In this document: piece by piece, positions 1-8,591 of the stretch
Layout of the letters: the number at the start of each line of letters is the position of its first letter
Position numbering within the stretch: the first letter of the stretch is position 1
DNA from: Agromyces sp. S2-1-8
GTDB lineage: Bacteria; Actinomycetota; Actinomycetes; Actinomycetales; Microbacteriaceae
Assembly (NCBI RefSeq): GCF_021129215.1
Contig: NZ_JAJOLP010000001.1
Coordinates: 124,001-188,000 of the forward strand
Direction of reading: 5' to 3'
Length of the DNA stretch: 64,000 nt
Translations under genes and position numbers: made by a program
The notes under the pieces: generated by a model
The model's database searches: none
Seen by the model: only the letters and a program-made list of their open reading frames with translations
What the model was told of the DNA's origin: nothing

Positions 1-1944
1 GTCGAGGACCTGCTCGAGCGCTACGATCCGCGCTACCTCTACTTCGACGGTCCGCAGTCGATGCCGAACGCCAACTACGACGTGATGTACAGCGCCGTGC
101 GCAACCACAGCGCCGACGTGGTCATCGACTCCAATGCCTGGGGCGAAGAATACGGCGACCCCGACCTCCGCACGAATGAGGCCTCCCACATCTTCTCCAA
201 CGCAAGCGCCAACCACTTGGTCAAGCGCACGCCGATGGAGCCGTGGAAGATCCTCGGTACGAGGAACCAGGACTCGCCCTACTATCCGCAGCGCGACGAT
301 TTCCGTCTGGTGGCGCAGGAAACGATCATGAACGCCGGCCGCGGTTACGTCGACAACAACGACCAGACGATCGTGGACGGACGAGGTCCGAATTGGCACT
401 CGCCGGAGGAGATCGTCACCCGCTATCCCAAGGGTGCGCAGGAGTTCATCGACGTCCGCGAGCAGATGGGCGCTTGGTTCGCTCCGAAGCCGGGCATCAA
501 CCTTCTGGAGTCGGTCACCGGTACGACACCGTTCTTCCTCCCCGGTTACGGCTACGAAGACGATGGGGTGGGCAACTACGAGAAGTTCGCGCACCCGAAC
601 GCAACGACCGGCCCGCAATGGGGCTATGCGACAGCACGTGACAACAACATGTACCTGCACATCCTCAGCGGGCCCGACGGCAAGAAGGGCTTCGGGGCGA
701 TCCAGGACGGGAAGCTGACCATCGGCGGCCTCGAGCACGACGTCACCGCGGTCACGCACCTGAACACCGGAAAGGCGATCTCGTTCTCGCAGGACGGAGA
801 CACCGTCTCCCTCGAACTGTCCACTGTGTCTGCAGACCCCATCGACACGATCATCAAGCTCGAGACTGACAGCACCGCCCGCAAATACACCCTGACTGAG
901 GCCACGATCGACGCCGAACCGCTCGGTGCGGGCCGGCTGAAGCTCATCGCAGGCGGGTACATGACCTACCCGGCACTGCCAGCCAAGCTCGACAAGGTGG
1001 TCTTCAGCGCCCCAGACACCCCTGTGGCGAAGGTCAACGCGAACGGTGTGGTCATCCCGCGGGAGAACGGATCGGTGAAGGTCGAGCTCGCCGTGACCTC
1101 CGGTCAGGTGACCAAGAAGGCTCAGGTCGAGGTGACCGTCAAGGACGGCGTGGCATACATCGGCGACGACCTGTCGTCGGCGGTGCTGCGGATCGGTGGC
1201 AAGGAGACATTCGGCACGTTCCCGACCGGCGCACAGCCGATGTACTCCCTCGAGGGGCGTGCCGGGCACGGACAGTCGGTACGGCTGGATGCCGCGAAGG
1301 TCACCTGGCACGCCGGCATTGTGGACGTCAACGGCGGCACCAAGACCGAGCCGGTCGCGATCACCGAGGTGGACACGTTCGGGTTCGCGAAGGGCAGGAT
1401 GACCACACCGCGGGTCGCCGAGCCGACGAAGGCCGCAGTCTGGGCCGAAGTTGTGCTGGACGGCAAGACCGTCACGAGCAACCGGGTCTTCCTCGATCTG
1501 CTGCCCACCCGCGACGTCGCAACAGCCGCCACGGTCACGACCAGTGACGCGTCGGATGACGCGGGCAACCTCACCGACGGCATCCTCATCGACGCCACCC
1601 ACCTGGGTGGGTCTGGTTGGAGCACGGCCGCTGACGGCGCCTCGTGGGTGCAGTTCGATCTCGCCGCGCCGACCGAGCTCTCCAGCGTCGGCCTGGCGTT
1701 CAACGAGGTGGGACAGCGCTATGTGAACACTCCGCGCAAGCTCGTCATTCAGACCAGCATCGACGGCGAGAACTGGACGGACGCGCACTCCGCGACTGGC
1801 CCGAGCGGTGCGGTCTTCTGGGGCAACGTCAACTCCTACCCGGTGACCGGAACCGCGCAACACGTTCGGGTCGCCTTCCCCGAGGGGTCGGCCGGTACAT
1901 CGCTCGACCTGCTCGAGGTGCAGATCCAGGGCGCGTACGAGTGA
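1..1944 (+). CDS. GH29 alpha-L-fucosidase with C-terminal discoidin (F5/8C) domain, 5' end cut by window
   Basis: The reading frame is already open at base 1, so the N-terminal barrel lies upstream; 647 residues are visible. The visible start, ERYDPRYLYFDG, matches the GH29 strand that carries the catalytic nucleophile (the Asp of FDG, about visible residue 16). Beta-sandwich modules follow, and the last ~140 residues read as an F5/8 type C sugar-binding domain (NLTDG, WVQFDL, LVIQTSIDGENW). The enzyme would release L-fucose from glycans, probably outside the cell, although the signal peptide is out of view. The genes that follow encode an L-fucose oxidation pathway, which supports the call. 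It could be a close relative acting on another deoxy sugar. Confidence 0.8.
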   Translation, partial: VEDLLERYDPRYLYFDGPQSMPNANYDVMYSAVRNHSADVVIDSNAWGEEYGDPDLRTNEASHIFSNASANHLVKRTPMEPWKILGTRNQDSPYYPQRDDFRLVAQETIMNAGRGYVDNNDQTIVDGRGPNWHSPEEIVTRYPKGAQEFIDVREQMGAWFAPKPGINLLESVTGTTPFFLPGYGYEDDGVGNYEKFAHPNATTGPQWGYATARDNNMYLHILSGPDGKKGFGAIQDGKLTIGGLEHDVTAVTHLNTGKAISFSQDGDTVSLELSTVSADPIDTIIKLETDSTARKYTLTEATIDAEPLGAGRLKLIAGGYMTYPALPAKLDKVVFSAPDTPVAKVNANGVVIPRENGSVKVELAVTSGQVTKKAQVEVTVKDGVAYIGDDLSSAVLRIGGKETFGTFPTGAQPMYSLEGRAGHGQSVRLDAAKVTWHAGIVDVNGGTKTEPVAITEVDTFGFAKGRMTTPRVAEPTKAAVWAEVVLDGKTVTSNRVFLDLLPTRDVATAATVTTSDASDDAGNLTDGILIDATHLGGSGWSTAADGASWVQFDLAAPTELSSVGLAFNEVGQRYVNTPRKLVIQTSIDGENWTDAHSATGPSGAVFWGNVNSYPVTGTAQHVRVAFPEGSAGTSLDLLEVQIQGAYE

Positions 1945-2060
1945 CCGGCCGGGCGAGCAATTCGGTCCAGCCGAAACTCGGCGACGACCGACGCGTTGGA
2001 GCAACCGACGTAGAGGGAGGAGCGACCGAGACGGTGAAATAGCATCCGCCGTTGCGCGGA

Positions 2061-2096
2061 TCGGCCCGGCGTCCCATATCTGGGGCGCCGGGCCGA
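2061..2096. terminator. bidirectional terminator hairpin
   Basis: An 11-bp perfect outer stem (TCGGCCCGGCG at 2061-2071 with its complement at 2086-2096) continues inward through CCCA/TGGG to a tiny loop. It lies between the convergent fucosidase and dehydrogenase genes, so it can end transcription from both sides. There is no long T-tract, as is usual in high-GC actinobacteria. Confidence 0.75.
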
Positions 2097-2116
2097 TGCT
2101 GTCGCTCTGCCGCGAG

Positions 2117-2884
2117 TCAGCCGCCGTCCGTCTGCGGGCGTACGCGGAGGTGAGTGACCCCGCCGTCCACATCGAGCGCGGTCCCGGTCGTCGATGCCGA
2201 TCGAGGCGAAGCGAGGAACACGATCGAGAGCGCGACCTCTTCGGGAGTGACCATCCGCCCAGTGGCCTGCCGCGCATCGAGGGCGGCGCGCTCTGCGACG
2301 GGGTCTGCGAACCGCAGCAGCATCCGCTCGACGAATGGAGTGGAGACCGTGCCGGGGCACACGCAGTTGACGCGGATGCCCTCGCGCACGTGGTCGGTCG
2401 CCATCGCGAACGTCAGCGCGAGGGCCGCACCCTTGGAGGCGCTGTACAGGGCGCGCTGCGGGAGTCCGTTCAGGGCGGCGATCGAGCTGACGTTGACGAT
2501 CGCCGCAGCGCTGGACTCGCGCAGCGACGGCAGCGCCGCCGCGGACACGCGCGCCATGCCGATCACGTTGACGTCGAGCACTCGCGCCCAGTCATCGTCG
2601 GAATTCTCCTCGACCGTGCCGACAGCACTGATGCCGGCGTTGTTCACGACGATGTCGATACCGCCGAGCTCCGCCCGCACACGACCGATCGCGGCGTCGA
2701 CCGATGCGCGGTCGGTGACATCGCACGGGACGCCGAGCAGCCCTTCAGGGAGACCCTCGATCACCGGATCGAGGACGGCGACCCGCGCGCCGCGGTCGGC
2801 GAACTCGTGGGCGGTCGCCAGCCCGATTCCGCTCGCACCGCCTGTCACGATGGCGACTAGACCGTCGAACTCGTTCGCGTTCAT
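2117..2884 (-). CDS. SDR oxidoreductase, probable 2-keto-3-deoxy-L-fuconate dehydrogenase
   Basis: A 255-residue classical short-chain dehydrogenase. It has the glycine-rich NAD-binding motif TGGASGIG near residue 13, NNAG near residue 85, and the catalytic Ser plus YSASK. The ATG at 2884 overlaps the stop of the upstream FAH gene by 4 bp (ATGA), which indicates translational coupling. The C-terminal G-T-x-L-x-V-D-G-G is typical of the family. In non-phosphorylative L-fucose breakdown an SDR oxidises 2-keto-3-deoxy-L-fuconate to the 2,4-diketo acid, which an FAH-type enzyme then cleaves; the gene pair here matches that order. Substrate assignment rests on context; the fold is certain. Confidence 0.8.
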   Translation of the reverse strand: MNANEFDGLVAIVTGGASGIGLATAHEFADRGARVAVLDPVIEGLPEGLLGVPCDVTDRASVDAAIGRVRAELGGIDIVVNNAGISAVGTVEENSDDDWARVLDVNVIGMARVSAAALPSLRESSAAAIVNVSSIAALNGLPQRALYSASKGAALALTFAMATDHVREGIRVNCVCPGTVSTPFVERMLLRFADPVAERAALDARQATGRMVTPEEVALSIVFLASPRSASTTGTALDVDGGVTHLRVRPQTDGG

Positions 2885-3729
2885 GCCTGCCGCACCTCCT
2901 GTCGCGCCGTACCCAATCCATCGATCGACAGTTCGACCACGTCGCCCGCGCGAAGGTACGGCGTGCCCGGGAGCCCCAGTGCGACGCCGGCCGGTGTTCC
3001 CGTGTTCACGAGGTCGCCGGGGCGCAGCACCATGAACTGGCTGAGGTACCAGATCACGTGAGCGACAGGGAAGATCATGTTCGCGGTCGAGCCGTCCTGG
3101 CGGACCTGGCCGTTGACGCTCAGACGGAGCCCGAGGTCCTGTGGATCGGGCACCTCGTCCGCGGTGACGAGCACCGGTCCGAGCGGGTTGAACGTCTCGC
3201 AGCTCTTGCCCTTGTCCCATTGGCCGCCGCGTTCGAGTTGGAACTCCCGTTCCGAGACGTCATGCGAGACCGCGTAGCCCGCGACGACGGCGAGCGCGTC
3301 TTCGGGAGATCCGAGGTAGCGGGCCTCTCGGCCGATCACCACGCCGAGTTCGACCTCCCAGTCCGTCTTGGTTGAGGCTCGAGGGATGTACACGTCGTCG
3401 AAAGGTCCGACCACGGTGGACGGGTCCTTCATGAAGACCACCGGCTCGCGCGGGATCGCGGCGCCGGTCTCTTCCGCGTGGTCGCGATAGTTCAGCCCGA
3501 TGCACACGACTTTGCCCGGCTGGGCGATTGGAGCACCTCTGCGCAACCCGACGGTCGAGAGGGAGGCGAGCCGTCCTTCGACAAACGCGGCACGCGCTTG
3601 ATCGAGGCCGCCGCGCGCAAGGAAGTCGCCGTCGATGTCTTTCGTGATCGGCCGCAGGTCATACGCCAAATCGGCGTGCAGGATGACCGGGATCTCGTTC
3701 CCGGCATCGCCGTGTCTGGCCAGTTTCAT
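2881..3729 (-). CDS. FAH-family hydrolase, probable 2,4-diketo-3-deoxy-L-fuconate hydrolase
   Basis: A 282-residue fumarylacetoacetate hydrolase fold protein with the IGLNYRDHAEE motif, FMKDPSTVVGP and the metal-binding WEVELGVVIG segment. The start at 3729 is chosen because GGAGAG lies just upstream and the homologous N-terminus (MKLARHGDAG) begins here; the frame stays open further up. It is the first gene of a two-gene operon with the SDR. The likely reaction is hydrolysis of 2,4-diketo-3-deoxy-L-fuconate to pyruvate and L-lactate. The same family includes ureidoglycolate lyase and 2,4-diketo-rhamnonate hydrolase, so the exact sugar is inferred from the neighbouring fucosidase. Confidence 0.78.
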   Translation of the reverse strand: MKLARHGDAGNEIPVILHADLAYDLRPITKDIDGDFLARGGLDQARAAFVEGRLASLSTVGLRRGAPIAQPGKVVCIGLNYRDHAEETGAAIPREPVVFMKDPSTVVGPFDDVYIPRASTKTDWEVELGVVIGREARYLGSPEDALAVVAGYAVSHDVSEREFQLERGGQWDKGKSCETFNPLGPVLVTADEVPDPQDLGLRLSVNGQVRQDGSTANMIFPVAHVIWYLSQFMVLRPGDLVNTGTPAGVALGLPGTPYLRAGDVVELSIDGLGTARQEVRQA

Positions 3730-3756
3730 GCACTCTCCGATCTCTTCGGGGTTTGG

Positions 3757-3791
3757 ACCGGGTTTGCCCGGTGGTCGGACGGTGGTCAGAC
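3757..3791. promoter_or_regulatory. candidate GntR operator in divergent promoter region
   Basis: The 104-bp gap between the FAH gene and the GntR gene holds a 16-bp palindrome (ACCGGG-TTTG-CCCGGT, 3757-3772). It runs directly into a tandem direct repeat, GGTGGTCGGAC (3770-3780) and GGTGGTCAGAC (3781-3791). FCD-type regulators often bind TGGTC half-sites, so this is the likely site of autoregulation and control of the catabolic operon. Confidence 0.45.
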
Positions 3792-3833
3792 GAATGCCCG
3801 ACGCGTGCGTGGCGGGCGATCTATGATGTGGCC

Positions 3834-4568
3834 ATGCTGACTCCCGACGCGACCCCACGCTCGCAGTCGGCAGTGGTCATCGACCGCATCCGGGACATGA
3901 TCACCGAGGGAGTGCTCGAGCCGGGGTCTCGGCTGCCGGTCGAGCGCGACCTGTGCTCGCAGTTCGGCGTGTCGCGAGGTCCCCTCCGCGAGGGCATCCG
4001 CGCGCTGGTGATTCTCGGGGTACTCGAGACCCGGCAGGGTGACGGCACCTACGTGACGAGCCTCGACGCGACCACGCTCTTCGGCCCCCTGAGTTTTCTC
4101 GCCGATCTGCAGAGTCCCGAGTCGAGCGTGCACTTGCTCGCCGTGCGACGGGTGCTCGAACCCGAAGCCGCGGCGAAGGCGGCCCTTCTCGTCAGCGACG
4201 AGGACCTTGCCGTCGCAACCGAGGTGCTCGACCGCGGTGACGCCCTGCTCTCGGGCTCTGACGTCGATCTGGAGGCGACGATCGACGTCGACACCCAGTT
4301 CCACCGCATCATCGCGCGGGCGAGCGGAAACCCCGCCTTCGCGGCGATCATCGAGGCGCTGATCGGCCGCACCGCACGCGCCCGGCTCTGGCGAGCCATC
4401 CACGACCAGGGCGCCCTCCACCGAACCCAGGAGGAGCATCGCGCGGTGCTGGAGGCATTGCGATCGCGCGACCCTGAGCGGGCTCGCCTGCGGATGCTCG
4501 TGCATGTGTTGGGTGTGGAGGACTTCATCGCCGAGCATCCGGCGACGCCAGGCGAACAGCACTCCTGA
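3834..4568 (+). CDS. GntR-family (FadR/FCD subfamily) transcriptional regulator
   Basis: A 244-residue regulator. The N-terminal winged helix contains RLPVERDLCSQFGVSRGPLREGIRAL and is followed by an all-helical FCD effector domain with the metal-site pattern D...FHRIIARASGNPAF. The ATG at 3834 is preferred over an in-frame TTG 81 bases upstream, because the extra residues are not GntR-like and would consume the probable operator. It is divergent from the FAH/SDR operon and nearly touches the convergent aldo/keto reductase gene (2 bp apart). It probably responds to an L-fucose pathway acid and controls this locus. Confidence 0.85.
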   Translation: MLTPDATPRSQSAVVIDRIRDMITEGVLEPGSRLPVERDLCSQFGVSRGPLREGIRALVILGVLETRQGDGTYVTSLDATTLFGPLSFLADLQSPESSVHLLAVRRVLEPEAAAKAALLVSDEDLAVATEVLDRGDALLSGSDVDLEATIDVDTQFHRIIARASGNPAFAAIIEALIGRTARARLWRAIHDQGALHRTQEEHRAVLEALRSRDPERARLRMLVHVLGVEDFIAEHPATPGEQHS

Positions 4569-4570
4569 AC

Positions 4571-5548
4571 TCACCCGAGCACGTCCGGGCGAAGCAGGCC
4601 GCGCTCGATGAGTTCGCCCCAGAATTCATCGGGAATCGGCTTGCTGTAGCGTTCGACCGAGCTGGAGACGTGATCCGCCGTGCGCGTACCGACGACGACG
4701 GATGCGACGGCCGGATGCCGCAGCGGAAACGCCACGGCGGCGTCGGGCAGCGTGATGCCGAACTCATCGCAGACGTCGGCGATCGCATTGGCTCGTCGCA
4801 CGAGCTCCGCCGGTGCCGCCTGGTAGTCGTACTTCGCATCGGCCTGAGGCCGCGGCGACGCGAGCAGCCCGGAGTTGTAGACGCCGGCCGCGACCACCGA
4901 GACACCGCGCTCTACGGCGCGTGGCAGGAGGTCGTCGAGCGCCGGCTGCTCGAGCAGCGTGTACCGCCCGGCGAGCATGACCACGTCGATGTCGTGTCGG
5001 ACGACGAAGCGGTCGAGCATCGCCGACTGGTTCATCCCGGCGCCGATAGCCCGTACGACGCCCTGTTCGCGCAGTTCGATCAGGGCTGGGAACGCCTCCC
5101 GCGAAGCCTGATCCTCGTGCTGGTCGGGGTCGTGGAGATAGACGATGTCCACGTGTGCGAGACCCAGCCGATCGAGGCTCGACTCGAGCGACCGGAGGAT
5201 CCCATCTCGGGAGAAGTCCCACTCCCGCCGCGTCGTCGCCGGCACCACGAATCCCTCGTCGAGCCGGCCAGCGCCTGACGGGTCATGTACCAGTAGGCGG
5301 CCGACCTTCGTCGAGACGACGTACTCGTCCCGCGGGTACTCCTTCAGCGCGGAGCCCAGGCGCCGCTCCGAGAGGCCGAGACCGTAGTGGGGGGCGGTGT
5401 CGAAGTAGCGGATGCCTGCCGACCATGCCGCGTCAACGGCATCGTCGGATGCCTCGTCTGTTGATTCGCGGAAGAGGTTGCCGAACTGGGCTGCTCCCAA
5501 ACCGATCTCCGTCAAGGCCAGACCGTTGGCGAGCTGTCGGGTGCGCAT
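4571..5548 (-). CDS. aldo/keto reductase, probable L-fucose (D-threo-aldose) 1-dehydrogenase
   Basis: A 325-residue aldo/keto reductase with the full tetrad visible: Asp and Tyr in RYFDTAPHYGLG, Lys in VVSTKVGR and His in VYLHDPDQ. Its layout matches D-threo-aldose 1-dehydrogenases, which oxidise L-fucose to the lactone. GGAGGAG precedes the ATG at 5548; the frame extends upstream but without homology. It is divergent from the mutarotase and lactonase genes that act immediately before and after it in the inferred pathway. It could be a more general aldose oxidoreductase. Confidence 0.78.
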   Translation of the reverse strand: MRTRQLANGLALTEIGLGAAQFGNLFRESTDEASDDAVDAAWSAGIRYFDTAPHYGLGLSERRLGSALKEYPRDEYVVSTKVGRLLVHDPSGAGRLDEGFVVPATTRREWDFSRDGILRSLESSLDRLGLAHVDIVYLHDPDQHEDQASREAFPALIELREQGVVRAIGAGMNQSAMLDRFVVRHDIDVVMLAGRYTLLEQPALDDLLPRAVERGVSVVAAGVYNSGLLASPRPQADAKYDYQAAPAELVRRANAIADVCDEFGITLPDAAVAFPLRHPAVASVVVGTRTADHVSSSVERYSKPIPDEFWGELIERGLLRPDVLG

Positions 5549-5585
5549 TCGTGCTCCTCCAGAGATCGCGGAAATCGCTCGAAAC

Positions 5586-5613
5586 GTTATACCAATTGTG
5601 GGAGAGTGTGCAA
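5586..5613 (-). promoter_or_regulatory. sigma-70-like promoter of the aldo/keto reductase gene
   Basis: On the minus strand TTGCAC (5613-5608) and TATAAC (5591-5586) are separated by 16 bases, ending 37 bases before the start codon. The surrounding 80 bp are the most AT-rich in this region, as expected for a divergent promoter. Confidence 0.5.
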
Positions 5614-5641
5614 GGATTGCGCCGTTCAATTACCTTAAGGC

Positions 5642-5655
5642 GCTGAATCATCAGC
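5642..5655. promoter_or_regulatory. small palindrome in the divergent fucose promoter region
   Basis: GCTGA-ATCA-TCAGC forms a 5-bp inverted repeat, and CTGAAT occurs twice in a row around it. It lies about 100 bases before the mutarotase gene and may be a regulator site. It does not resemble the repeat upstream of the GntR gene. Confidence 0.25.
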
Positions 5656-5745
5656 TGAATATGTTCCGAGTCCGAGGTCGTGCGCCCGACATGAGCGGTC
5701 AGGCAACCATCGAAGCAGGGGGCGGATCGCAGATATGGAGGGACC

Positions 5746-6141
5746 ATGCGGGTTGGATTGCATTCGACCATCAGCGTTGGCGCGATCGATGAGTACTGCG
5801 AGCATCACGCACGCGTTCCCGCCGAATTGCGCGAACTGTTCGACCGGGTGGGCATCCACGACTGGGTCATCTGGCGATCCGGCATTCGCCTGTTCCATCT
5901 GATCAACTGCGACGACTTCGAGCAGGCGATCGCCGCGATCAACGGCGATCCGGCGAACGACCAGTGGCAATCAGATATCGGCCGGTTCGTCGATGAGTTC
6001 TTCGGGCCGGAGGGAACCCCCGCCTTCGCGCCGCTGGAGGTCGTCTGGAGTCTCGCGGATCAGCGGCGGGTGGACGGCGAAGATGATCTCCGCATCGCCC
6101 GCGCGGCCGCGCCTCGAGTGAATCGGCGTCTCCACGGGTGA
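5746..6141 (+). CDS. L-rhamnose/L-fucose mutarotase family protein (DUF718 type)
   Basis: A 131-residue protein of the dimeric alpha/beta-barrel mutarotase family. It has an early conserved His, the HARVPAELRELF helix, the GIHDWVIWRSGIRLFHLI strand pair and an NDQWQ helix. The ATG follows GGAGGGACC. The enzyme would interconvert alpha and beta anomers of L-fucose so the dehydrogenase receives its preferred form. It is first of a plus-strand pair with the lactonase, 30 bp upstream of it. The last ~25 residues look like a poorly conserved tail. Confidence 0.75.
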   Translation: MRVGLHSTISVGAIDEYCEHHARVPAELRELFDRVGIHDWVIWRSGIRLFHLINCDDFEQAIAAINGDPANDQWQSDIGRFVDEFFGPEGTPAFAPLEVVWSLADQRRVDGEDDLRIARAAAPRVNRRLHG

Positions 6142-6171
6142 TGCTGTGAACGAAAGAGGCGAGGCGCAACG

Positions 6172-7035
6172 GTGACGTTCCTCGATACGCATGTTCACGT
6201 GTGGGATCCTGCGCGGTTCGAATATCCGTGGCTTGCGGAGGCGCCCACGTTGAACCAGTCGTTCCTACCGCACGACATCGATCGCGACGGTGGGCGCGTC
6301 GATCGTATGGTGTTCGTGCAGGCCGACTGCCGGAACGAGCAGGCACTCGAGGAGGCACGCTGGGTTGCATCCTCCAAGTGGCCTGAGCTCGTCGGCATCG
6401 TCGCAGGGGCTGACTTGAGGTCGGGCGATGCCTTGGGGTTCCACCTCGATGCACTCGATGAGGTCGGTCGGGTCGTAGGAATCCGACATGTCCTGCAGGG
6501 CGAGCCGGTTGAAGGGTTCGCGGATGCCCGGTTGCGCGCGGGCCTCTGTGAGCTCGCCGCTCGTGGGCTGACATTCGACGCATGCGTGCGACATGCCCAG
6601 CTTCCCGCACTGCGTGGGCTTCTCGCCTCAGTGCCGCCCACACTCTCCGTCGTCATCGACCACCTCGGCAATCCGCCGCTCGCTGCCGGCATCGACAGCA
6701 GCGCCGGTCGGGCCTGGGCCGAGGAGCTCCGCGCCATCGCCGAATTGCCGAATGCGTGCGTGAAACTTTCGGGTCTTGCACCTGAGGTGTGCGAGACCCG
6801 GACGTACGACCAGAACGCCGATGCCTTCCTTGAGCATGCGCTCCAAGTGTTCGGCGCGGAGCGGGCGATGCTCGGCAGCGATTGGCCGGTAAGCAGCGGT
6901 CGAGCAGGGAGCCGTGGCTTCAGCGACTGGGCCATGAGGGTTCTGCGAATTGTAGGGGATGATGCAGACTCGCGCGCCGCCGTCAAGGCACGCACGGGTG
7001 AGCGGTTCTACGAACTTTCTGTCGCATCGCAATAG
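6172..7035 (+). CDS. amidohydrolase-2 family protein, probable L-fucono-1,5-lactonase
   Basis: A 287-residue metal-dependent TIM-barrel hydrolase starting at GTG. It shows DTHVHVWDP at residues 4-12, an Asp-His pair in DHLGNPP and the terminal metal Asp in MLGSDWPV, the signature of COG3618 lactonases. It would open the fuconolactone made by the aldo/keto reductase to L-fuconate. The next step, a fuconate dehydratase of the enolase superfamily, is not in the window. It sits 30 bp after the mutarotase and is probably cotranscribed with it. Confidence 0.78.
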   Translation: MTFLDTHVHVWDPARFEYPWLAEAPTLNQSFLPHDIDRDGGRVDRMVFVQADCRNEQALEEARWVASSKWPELVGIVAGADLRSGDALGFHLDALDEVGRVVGIRHVLQGEPVEGFADARLRAGLCELAARGLTFDACVRHAQLPALRGLLASVPPTLSVVIDHLGNPPLAAGIDSSAGRAWAEELRAIAELPNACVKLSGLAPEVCETRTYDQNADAFLEHALQVFGAERAMLGSDWPVSSGRAGSRGFSDWAMRVLRIVGDDADSRAAVKARTGERFYELSVASQ

Positions 7036-7096
7036 TGAGACCGGTATGCCGGCGGAGATGCGCCGGCGCTGGCGCGGTGCGCGGAACGATCAGCAG

Positions 7097-7369
7097 CTAT
7101 CGCCGGGTCGACGGGGCCGGCTGTGTCCGGTTCCGTCGCCGTCGACGCCGCAGCACGACGAGCACCGCGACCACGAGCACGATCGCTGCGAATACTGCGA
7201 CGAGTACGACCGCGGTGCGCAGAATCGAGTACTCGAACTCGGTCTGCACGAGCGTGAAATCGGTGAGGCTCGGTGCGGCGGGCACGTCGGTCGTCGCAGC
7301 CCAGTCTTGCGGAGAACTCGCGAGCTCGAAGGCGAGCTGCAGCCCACACCGCGCAATTTCGCGCTTCTC
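7097..7369 (-). pseudogene. beheaded membrane protein fragment
   Basis: An open frame of ~90 codons begins right after a stop at 7372-7370 with no plausible ATG; only an internal GTG at 7285 exists. It encodes a hydrophilic stretch, one transmembrane helix (VVLVAVFAAIVLVVAVLVVL) and an Arg-rich tail, which looks like the C-terminal anchor of a larger surface protein. The upstream part is missing next to the decayed integrase, so rearrangement at the island is the likely cause. It could instead be a short real gene starting at 7285. Confidence 0.45.
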
Positions 7370-7399
7370 CTAACCTGACGGGACGGCTCCGGCCGTACC

Positions 7400-8591
7400 T
7401 CAATCAGGAGTGGGAGCGAGCCTCTGCAGCACCACTGCGGACAGCGGCTTCACCGACCTGTCGGGCTCCGCATAGTGCTTCTTCGTCGTCGACGTCGAGG
7501 CGTGCCCGAGCATGTCGACTGCAGCCGGCAGGTCGAGCGCATTCGCCAATAGGGTCGCTCCGGTACGCCGGAACGCGTGCCGCGAGAAATTCAACCCCTC
7601 AAGTCCGGCCTCCTTGAGGATTTCGCGGAACGTGCGCCGTGCGTTGTGCGGTGCGAGCGGAGTTCCGTGCTTCGTGAAGAAGAGCGGGTGCTCTGCGCCC
7701 TCGCCTGCGATGAGGGCGAGCCGCCGCCGGATTACCTCGGCGGCGAACGCCGGCACCGCAACCGTGCGAACCGATTCGTGCGTCTTCGGGTGCTCCTGCC
7801 GGAACGCGCCCATTCCTGCGCGGACCACGATGGTGCCGGTGATGCTCACCCGCAGCGGATCGGCGGTCATGTCGACGTCGCACTTGCGCAACGCCAGTGT
7901 CTCGCCGATTCGAGTGGCCGTGCCGAGCATGACCTCGATGAGGTCGCGCACCTGGCCGTCGGGCTTCGGCCCTTGACGTCTTCGCCAGTCCGCCAGTCAC
8001 ATGCGGCGATACGGATCGCCGCGATCTGCTCGGGAGTGAGGGCCTTCGGAGTGTGCTTCGGCGCCTTCATCCGCGAGGCCTCCTTGACCGGGTTGCGCGG
8101 GATGACCTCCTGCCGCACCGCGAACGCCATGATCATGCCGAGGAGGGTGCGGGAATGCTTCGCTCGTGCGAAGGACTTGTCTCGCTGATCCTTGAGAAAC
8201 CGATCGACGCGGCTGACCGTGACCTCTCGCACGGTGAAGTGCTCGAAGTACGGAACGATGAGCGTCCGGAGTTCGCGAGCGTAGGTCTCCTTCGTGCGTC
8301 GGAGCGATCGACGTCGCGGCGGACGTCTTCGATCCACGCGTCGGCGAGCTTCGTGAACGGCGAGTCGGCGGTGAGCGTGTCGCCGTCGCCGAGTCGCATC
8401 CGCGTCGCGAGTTGCACCTTGAGCGCGGACTTCGCAGCTCCCCGGCTCGCCGCGGTCGCCAAGACCTGCCGGGTCTCGCCGTCCCAGTCGCGGAAGCGTG
8501 CGTACGCGCGGAACCGTCCGGGCCCGACCTGGTTCGTCTTGACGTCGCCGAAGGTTCCGATCGGCAGACGCGTCCGCCCGACCATCAGCAC
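7400..8591 (-). pseudogene. tyrosine recombinase (integrase) broken by two frameshifts
   Basis: Three consecutive frames together make one integrase of ~395 residues. The N-terminal part (8591 to ~8300) reads VGRTRLPIGTFGDV onward. The SAM-like core-binding part (~8300 to ~7970) reads TKETYARELRTLIVPYF. The catalytic part (~7970 to 7400) shows TATRIGETL, SRHAFRRTGAT, LGHASTSTTKKHY, which gives the R, H-x-x-R, H and Tyr residues. Each junction is explained by one missing base; the second lies in a GGGCC run near 7968-7972. It is either a dead element or has sequencing errors, since the active-site residues are intact. Confidence 0.8.

Noticed and set aside
5412..5792. A plus-strand gene covering the fucose divergent promoter
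   Set aside because: It lies opposite the aldo/keto reductase start and spans promoter elements; the mutarotase ATG inside it has a far better ribosome site and family match.
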